In this document: positions 57,300 to 64,000 of the stretch, one piece after another | Layout of the letters: each line of letters starts with the position of its first letter | Position numbering within the stretch: position 1 is the first letter of the stretch | Source of the DNA: Diphasiastrum complanatum | Taxonomy: Eukaryota; Streptophyta; Lycopodiopsida; Lycopodiales; Lycopodiaceae | DNA: 64,000 nt | Assembly: GCA_029204225.1 (NCBI GenBank) | Contig: MU831876.1 | Coordinates: forward strand, 1 to 64,000 | Direction: 5' to 3' | Position numbers and translations under genes: made by a program | The notes under the pieces: model-generated | What the model saw: the letters and a program-made list of their open reading frames with translations, nothing else | Database searches by the model: none | What the model was told of the DNA's origin: nothing

Positions 57300-59846
57300 C
57301 TCCCCTTTAAGAACCGTCTTGGTCCTCTAAGACAAAGTCTTTTGGCAACTAACAACTATCCAACTCTCCTGAGTCTTCCGGGATAGCATTCTATTTATTC
57401 CAAGCGGGAAAAGATAAGGCCCAAAAGTTCTCGTGTATTCTATGCACACCCATCTGCAAATGAATCCAAAATGACTCATAGACGTTGTGACTTCTAAGCA
57501 ATACATCTCAACAATAATATCCATAAGTAAAATCATATTGTTGATTTCCAGCAACTAAGCCATAAGTGGCGCTTCTGACTCCGTTAGCTGTATCGGATTT
57601 AGAAAATTTTTAAATGTCTAGGTGTGGTACCAAATCACCACATTTAATCTGATTCTAAATCAATTCTAGGTCAATAAGCAATTCTCAATGAGAAATTACT
57701 ATACCTTAGCGAGAAATTGTCTTTACACAATTCTCATCAATAGGCCTATGTACCAACAACTAGTTTATGCATGCAAATAACTTAGTTCATGAAATACTTT
57801 GTAAATCCACAGGATTAAAAGTTTGTACAAAAGGTTTTATGATCCCACAAAGATTCACTACATAGCATATCTCTACAGATATCTCTTGATCTGTACATAA
57901 CACTTTCATAACCGAGAATCCTGTAACTTGGTTATCCTCTAAGAGAAAATATTTCTCAAAGAGAGCTATTTCACAACCAAAATCTCAACCAGAGATTAAC
58001 TCAGAATATATTTTAGCATGAATTTCCTTCCTTGCATCAACCCACGGATCTCAGTCCACACTAAGATCGAGTCGATTACTTCCAGCAAGGAACATGTTTC
58101 ATCTTGTAATAGATTTTCCTAGTTCTGACACAAATCAATCGGACTTGTAATCAGCCATTTATCTACCGCAAGAGTGCTTTCTAATTCCCCCCCCCCCCCC
58201 CCCCTTAAATCTTCAAACCAGATATCTACTACAATCCTTAAAGGATTTCTGTAAAAATATCCTATCATTTCTGATTCTTAAAACAGGTCCATCATCTATT
58301 CACATAACAGATTCCCCTTGGAATCTTACGATAGATGTTTTCCCTTGATAACTCTCTTTTCTTCCTACTTCTCCCCCTTTTTAACAGGAAACGACACGAG
58401 TTTCCAAGGGGTGCATATCCATCTAGATTTGCCCTAGGAGAAGTTTCAAAGAAAAGATCCGAGAAAATCTGGAAAGTCACAAAAGAGGTGTTGCCTCACG
58501 GTAAGCAAAACCAATAATGTCCCAACAACACTGACTTAACCAAAGATCTTCTTTGTTACCATCCCTGAGAATTGACACATAAATCAGAAAAGGAGTTCTT
58601 GAAGATTTAAACAAGGAAAACGGTTTAGAAAAAATGTCATTAACCAATTCTGTGACATCGTCCAAGGTCAATGGGTAAAAAATTACCTTCCAAGGAATCA
58701 CAAGAAAATGGGTTAATCAATGTTCAAGAAATTCACTAATATATCTTTTATAAAGAAATAAATTACTGGGTTTCCAGTTTGTAAATTTGAGATATCCAAA
58801 AAGGGGTCATGACCAATATCTCAAATTTCTGACAAAACACCCATTTCATGACCGATAGTATTTCGCATCAATAAGATTTGCGGCCTTACTTCAGTCACTT
58901 GATCCAGTTAGTTTCAGATCTTCATTTTGGAATCACCTGCGTTCCATACCACACGTTCTTCCTCCATGAAGGCCCTCCACTTCCTAATCAAAGTGTCTGA
59001 AAAAATAATAACAAGTATATGAAGTTCTCGGGAATTATTAACAAATTCCAACTTCAATTTCCAATTCATAAATTCTTTTGCCCCATTTCATTATCTCTAC
59101 GGTCACTGAAAGGATATTAGTATTCGTCCTAACATGCCTGGAGTGACAGATTTAGAAATGGGGAAGAATGAGTCGACTTTTTCTTGTTCTAACAACACAC
59201 TGTGTTGGTATGGCCCCGCTTTAACCACATTAAGAAGACGATTTTTTCCATTTCCGTTTTGCTTTCCATCTTAGGCTTCTGGGCCGTTTGGCCGTGCCCG
59301 TTTCCGAAAAAACGACACCTTGGTCAAAAAAAAAAATCCAAGAATTCCTGGACATAGGTGTCCAATTCTCGATTGCCCATTGCAGTTAATAAAGCGAATA
59401 TACATTCGTCACTTGTAAAAAAAACCTTACGGAATTCCCCAGAAATTCAGCCCAGTCACAGTTTGATGAATTGCATCTTCCACCACCCTAAACCCTAAAC
59501 CCAAAGCAAAAAACCGACGAAATTCACTTTTTTCTGGGACGTTGCGCAAGCTAAAGTAGCTCGACTAACGATTTATCCAGTCATCGACAACTTCGGGGCT
59601 TTAATCACCGGAAGAATTTCCGGTTGTTAGCCCAAGCTGTAAATCATAATGGCTTATTATTGAATAGATTTTGCATTCAGTTTTTACTATTTATTGCCTA
59701 GATGAAATTCCAACACACCATGGTCCAAATTTTGCAACCATGTGTTGAATATTTTAGGGGGTCATCACAGTCGAGTGATGTCGAGCGAATTTTCATTGCC
59801 ACCCCTAATTAGAATTTCATTCCCTCCATTTGCATATGAAAACCGA
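57300..59846. other. No gene seen
   Basis: If the neighbouring LTR is a 3' LTR, this should be its pol region, but I could not find RT, RNase H or integrase motifs on either strand. It contains an 18-base C homopolymer at 58187-58204 and two to three telomere-like CCCTAAA units at about 59486. No coding similarity recognised. Confidence 0.3.
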
Positions 59847-60131
59847 TGTAAAGTCCTCATCTAAGGATCCTATTCTAAGCATGCCAATCACAAGCAACAC
59901 AAGGCGGATGGTGGACAAACCAACCCAACCAAACCTAGATCGAACGGATCTAGCCCCCAAGCTATGAATCAATCACAAAGAGGAATGAGGCATCACACCA
60001 GCAACATACAACTACCAGTCATGCAATCAAGCATACACTAGTGAGAGCCCAATAGGTATACTTATACCCTTCAAGGCCCATGCACCACTAGTAGTGCAAT
60101 GTGACACCTCACTGGACACCTCTGCAGCCTA
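59847..60131 (-). mobile_element. Partial LTR copy of the gypsy LTR at 63185
   Basis: Starting TGTAAAGTCC on the plus strand, it matches 63185-63463 in the same direction almost throughout (GGATCCTATTCTAAGCATGC, ACACTAGTGAGAGCCCAATA, TGGACACCTCTGCAGCC). The match stops at 60131, so the outer ~200 bases of that LTR are absent. It was assigned minus because the complete copy belongs to a minus-strand gypsy element. Confidence 0.75.
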
Positions 60132-60149
60132 GAGGCGCAACGAGAGTGC

Positions 60150-60200
60150 TCTCTCTCTCTCTCTCTCTCTGCCGCGCGCGCGCGCGCACACACACACACC
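60150..60200 (+). repeat. Compound TC/CG/CA simple repeat
   Basis: Ten TC units, then alternating GC and CA dinucleotides. Confidence 0.9.
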
Positions 60201-60299
60201 GCCACTTGCCATCGGCGGGCACACTTCGCTAGTATATATATGAAGATATTTGTGTGTCACATTTGTGCCTATGCATGGGGTAGGAGGATGTATGGGGTG

Positions 60300-60550
60300 T
60301 GCACCCATACATCCTCTCATCAAGCATCAAGCCTATGTCATGCCTATATGACCTGCCACGCAAGCCTATGATAGGCCTACATGGCTTGCCACATGGCAAG
60401 ACCCAAGCCTGCGTGGTTTGTCTCATGACAGGCCTACGGGCTTGCCACGTGGCAACTTGCAAGCCCCAACTCTCTCTCTATAGGTCCACTCAAGCTTACA
60501 TGGCAGAGCTTCGTTGGCTTGCCACACAAGCCTATGGCAAGCCTATGTGG
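60300..60550. repeat. Imperfect minisatellite of GCCTATG and GCTTGCCAC words
   Basis: The words AAGCCTAYG, GGCCTAC and CTTGCCACxTGGCAA recur about every 25-40 bases up to the LTR start. This is low-order tandem repetition without an obvious gene. Confidence 0.6.
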
Positions 60551-60554
60551 TAAG

Positions 60555-60912
60555 TGTTACGAGCACGTAACCAGTGCCGAACCCTAGAGAACACAGGAGG
60601 TCAAATACCATAGTCAGGGTCGTGTCCAGCGTACACAACCAACAGGGCAAGACAGTGTGAGTAGTGTACCCTGGCACGATCCATAGCCATGGCGGGCCTA
60701 ACACAGCCTAGGGACCCTGTCAGCAGGATAGGGCCCCACGTTGGGTCCCGACGTGCAGTCGGCCACGTCAGTGCCACATGGCCAACACTTGACAGTATGC
60801 ATGCTACCAGTCCTCACACTGGGCTAGGAGGGGCTTGCTCCATATCAGGGCGTAGGCAAGGTTGGGTGGATCAGTTAGTGTTTGCCCTACTGTGGTGTTA
60901 GGATCTCTTACA
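60555..60912 (+). mobile_element. 5' LTR of a plus-strand Ty3/gypsy element
   Basis: It starts TGTTACGAGCACG and ends TCTCTTACA, with the primer-binding site one base beyond. 358 bases. A related LTR lies in the opposite orientation at 56880-57299. Confidence 0.85.
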
Positions 60913-60913
60913 T

Positions 60914-60926
60914 TGGTATCAGAGCC
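60914..60926 (+). other. Primer-binding site (initiator tRNA-Met)
   Basis: TGGTATCAGAGCC directly after the LTR. Confidence 0.9.
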
Positions 60927-60929
60927 ATC

Positions 60930-61635
60930 TCCTTCAATGGGAGCTTAGTTTTCAGTAAGAGAGAAATCTATCAGAGAGCATAGGATATCTTCCAACTTTC
61001 AGAAATTGGTAGAGGAGAGCCAGCGCTGGAGAATCAGTTGTCTACTGAGTAAATCTCAGTGGAAACATCTGCTTTTTGGATAAGATTTGAGTCAGATTAA
61101 TAGTGTAGGTCCAGCGCTGCCAGAGCAGGTTCTATTCCTGATTTGTGAATGGAAATTGTAGGTTTCTGAGCGGTTTTTGGACAGGAGTCTGCATACATTT
61201 CCAGCGCTTTAGAATAGGCACTCCAACGCTGTTTTCTACAGGGATTTGAGGGTAATCTTTTGGAGCAGATTCTTAGTGCAGGTCCAGCGCTCCAAAGGCT
61301 CTTTGAAATTCGGATTTTTGGAATCATTGTTAGGCCCCAATCAGAAGTTTTTGACCAGGCAGATTGCCTTTCTGACAGTGAGGGCCTTCTCACACAAAAT
61401 CCGACTTTTGCTTACAGTATAGACCTTCAAATCTGATTTGTTTGGAGCGGCAGAATCTCAGCTAGGCCAGCAAGCAGGGTGCCCTTCAAAATTCAGAAGT
61501 TGTTTCTCAGTTAGCACGGGTGGAAGGTAGCCTGAATCAGAAGTCTTTGTACTTTTCGGTTTTCCATCTTGATTTTTCCAGACAGCGGGTTTGCAAACGG
61601 TTTTTCGGAAGAGCTGAGAGCGTTTTTCTTGATAT
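60930..61635 (+). other. Gypsy leader with CCAGCGCT repeats
   Basis: Non-coding leader between primer site and gag. The word CCAGCGCT(GxxxAG) occurs four times (about 61021, 61111, 61201 and 61284). Confidence 0.6.
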
Positions 61636-61637
61636 TT

Positions 61638-62745
61638 TCTATGACCACTTCTCCGAGACCTGATCAACCCCTGACAAGAGGCATTGATGAATTAGAAACG
61701 GAATCTCTGAGGTTTAGTAAGGGGAAAGAATCCATGGAAGTAGAAGAACAGGAGCAATTTGCCGAAGAACTCGACGAATTGGTTACCAAGGAGCAGTATC
61801 TCCACTTGGTAACATAAGTGGATGAATTGAAACTGGCTTTCGCCAATTTCAAATCTAGTATGGACGAGTCGTTCGCCGAGCTCAAAAGTTTAATTTTGGA
61901 CTCCGCGAAAGGAAGCCTCCCATCCACTTCTCAGCCGTCCCCTTCTCCACTTCCATCAGTTTCGGGTGAGCCTATGCGGTCTCATCCCAGTGTCTTTAAA
62001 GACTTAACTTTTATTGGGGAAGAGAAGGATAGAAACGCAGATATTCTACAAACCTTCCTCAGCAAATGGAAGAACATTCATGCTCTTAAACAGACACTTG
62101 ACCATTTGCAAGCTATTGAGGCCAGCCTTTCCCTAGGGCCCATGGCCTACAAGTGGTGGTTAAACCTCCAGGAGACTAGGCAGACCCCCCGGTCATGGAA
62201 AGCTTTTACCAGAAAACGAACTTGATAGAGCCTGGGAAGACTGGGAGAAAACAGTAATGGACAAATCTTTAATCCAATATATCTCGCAGTATCGAGAAGC
62301 AATTTTAAAGATAAAAAATATGGATAATTATCAGAAAATCAGAGGATTTGTCTGTGGCCTTAAAGATGAATATAAAGTAGAGGTCCAGAGAAACTCGCCC
62401 ACTACCCTAGAGCAAGCTCTTAGATATGCTCAAATCTATGATGATTCAGTGGGTAGGAAGAGGGCGAGACAACAGCCCCTTTCTGAGCAGCCTCCTCAGA
62501 AAGACTTTCAATTTAAAAAGAAACTTTTTAAAACGAAAGAAAGAAGATAAAGTTAAAAGTGAAGCTCCTCATAAACGCCCATCGCTCATATAGCCCTTAA
62601 AACCAGAAGATTTTGAGAAAGCCAAACAAGAACGTTTGTGCTTTGTGTGTATGGGCAAGGGGCACACAGTCAGAAAGTGTCCCAAGGGGCCGTTCACTAA
62701 AAAAGATAAAAAAGAAACAAGTTCATCTTGTTCAGACTGTAAGTT
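61638..62745 (+). pseudogene. Ty3/gypsy gag, degenerate
   Basis: The frame starts MTTSPRPDQPLTRGIDELE at 61638, with one stop at 61815, then continues FKDLTFIGEEKDRNADILQT and LSLGPMAYKWWLNLQETR, shifts near 62200, and goes on with SLIQYISQYREAILKIKNM, IRGFVCGLKDEYKVEVQ and ALRYAQIYDD. This is the retrotransposon capsid layout. A CCHC zinc knuckle, CFVCMGKGHTVRKC, follows at about 62640-62681 in another frame. At least one stop and two frameshifts inactivate it. Confidence 0.85.
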
Positions 62746-62759
62746 TCCCAAGTGACTCG

Positions 62760-63183
62760 GCAGCTTCCGAGATCAAAGTGTTTCATGAAGACCATGAACA
62801 CTATTGCCAGCTAACCTCTGCAATGCTAGCGAGACCCTTCAGCTTTGGGCCACATGACCTAGTACGTATGCATGGAAAAGTTGGTAACCAGTCAGTTAGA
62901 GTCATGGTTGATGATGGGGCAACCCATAATTTCATCAACTACACCTTGGTTAAAAAACTCAAACTTCCAGAAGTACCTAGTCAGCATAGGTACATAGTTT
63001 CATTAGCTAAGGGTGAAGACAAAAAGATTTGGGAAACTATGGTAAGTCATTTAAATCTTGGTATTCAGGGGTATCAAGACGAAATAAACTTTCAGAGAAT
63101 GCACCTGGATCGCACGGATATTGTTCTCGAGAGAGATTCGCTCTACAGCTTAGGACCTTCCCTCCACAGAAACTATAAAGTCC
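62760..63183 (+). pseudogene. Ty3/gypsy protease domain, truncated
   Basis: It reads LARPFSFGPHDLVRMHGKVG, VRVMVDDGATHNFINYTLVK, VSLAKGEDKKIWET and LERDSLYSLGPSLHRNY. The retropepsin active site, normally DSGA in this family, reads DDGA. The reading ends abruptly after HRNY where the minus-strand LTR begins, so reverse transcriptase is absent. The element was cut by that insertion or by a later deletion. Confidence 0.85.
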
Positions 63184-63184
63184 T

Positions 63185-63664
63185 AAATCCAAGGATCCTA
63201 TTCTAAGCATGCCAATCACAAGCAACACAAGGGAACTTGATGGTGGATAAACCAACCCAACCAAACCTAGATCGAACGGATCTAGCCCCCAAGCTATGGA
63301 TCAATCACTCAAAGAGGAATGAGGCATCACACCAGCAGCATCCTGCCACCGGTCATGCTATCAAGCATACACTAGTGAGAGCCCAATAGGTAACTTATAC
63401 CCTCCAAGGCCCATTACTACTAGTGCACTGTGACACCTCGCTGGACACCTCTGCAGCCTATCTGGGCCACGTCATCCAGTTCCCCAATGACTCACTGATA
63501 GACCCATACAAATCCACCATCAAGTGTTTAGCCCTACAACCATTAATTATGACCATGTACACATAAGGGCCCCAATTCCCTTATAGTCACAATTAACTTA
63601 CGGGTTGTTGGTCTACCGGTCCCTAGCGTGGATACGCTATCCGAGACCAGTCATGGGCATGACA
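63185..63664 (-). mobile_element. 3' LTR of a minus-strand Ty3/gypsy element
   Basis: On the minus strand a purine tract (AAGGGGGGAAGAA) is followed by TGTCATGCCCATGACTGG, the LTR start at 63664. The LTR extends about 480 bases to the junction with the plus-strand gypsy protease. The inner part is duplicated at 59847-60131. Confidence 0.8.
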
Positions 63665-63884
63665 TTCTTCCCCCCTTATTCAAGTTCTGTCCTCAAAAGT
63701 TAAAACTGGGAAAGTTCCTCCTTAAGCATACTCCCCGTTTCAAGAAATCATCATTGTCCGTACATCCCTTCCATCGAACCAGATGCTTGGTAACTATACA
63801 ATTTCTCAATCGTTTAGTTCTTGTATCCAAGATCTTTTCGGGTTCAAGATGAGATATACTCGATGATTCATCCAACAAGTCCAA
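63665..63884 (-). pseudogene. Gypsy integrase C-terminal, chromodomain-like end of pol
   Basis: On the minus strand: SHLEPEKILDTRTKRLRN, then HLVRWKGC, a chromodomain-like VRWKG block, and after a short decayed stretch a purine tract and the LTR. This layout is that of chromoviruses (Ty3/gypsy elements with a C-terminal chromodomain). The rest of the element should continue past the window end. Confidence 0.75.
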
Positions 63885-64000
63885 TTGATCTCCAGATCCA
63901 AGATGCTCTCCTTCACGTAGACACTTCTTGAGACCGCAAACGTGAAATACGGATGCACTTGCGATCCTTTCGGGAGTTCCAATTGGTAAGCTAAGAATCC
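63885..64000 (-). other. Probable continuation of the minus-strand gypsy pol
   Basis: No motif can be recognised in this short end piece, but by position it should encode more of the integrase. Confidence 0.4.

Noticed and set aside
59486..59502. Telomere repeat (CCCTAAA)n
   Set aside because: Only two to three units; too short to call an interstitial telomere array.

Overview
The window looks like nuclear DNA of a land plant with a large, repeat-rich genome. Evidence: two genes split by long GT-AG introns, an N-terminal plastid-targeting-like leader, plant-type LTR retrotransposons primed by initiator tRNA-Met (TGGTATCAGAGC sites), long dinucleotide microsatellites and a tRNA-derived SINE. 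The LINE does not read like the usual angiosperm L1, so a fern or gymnosperm is possible, but the sequence does not settle the lineage.

Two genes can be assembled exon by exon, both on the minus strand. The first (7666-17213, five exons, 319 codons) is a GNAT-fold acetyltransferase with a plastid-transit-like start. The second (36174-50753, nine exons, 524 codons) is a plant O-fucosyltransferase-family protein; one of its introns is best explained by a GC-AG boundary. A signal-peptide class V (GH18) chitinase at 902-1361 is a pseudogene that has lost its catalytic core.

Layout. 1-2.3 kb: chitinase pseudogene. 2.3-3.2 kb: a 901-bp transposon with perfect 9-bp target duplication. 4.3-5.3 kb: copia integrase remnant. 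7.7-17.2 kb: acetyltransferase gene, whose introns hold a gypsy integrase remnant, four tandem SINE units and a second copy of the 2.3-kb transposon. 17.3-18.9 kb: decayed coding-like region. 21.3-23.6 kb: LTR with 172-bp tandem repeats, primer-binding site and leader. 23.9-33.8 kb: a 0.5-kb inverted repeat enclosing a decayed gypsy integrase and a copia element (LTRs at 25.8 and 32.0 kb) broken by an antisense gypsy integrase, a second copia RT piece, a 196-bp transposon and a very long (GA)n. 36.2-50.8 kb: O-fucosyltransferase gene, with a LINE carrying an uninterrupted 1146-codon ORF2, a copia LTR-PBS-gag fragment and further small elements in its introns. 51.7-55.9 kb: a LINE with a 5' inversion. 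55.9-57.3 kb: truncated proline-rich ORF, LINE 3' ends and an LTR. 57.3-64 kb: nested gypsy pieces in both orientations.

The signal I consider most novel is a set of small elements with ATAGTT...ACTATG ends (9-bp duplications in two copies). Two copies share a nearly identical interior, yet their terminal regions are built from different short palindromic words (GAATCGCGATTC versus GTTTCTGAGAAAC). Further candidates use words such as GAATAC or GTATAATAC.
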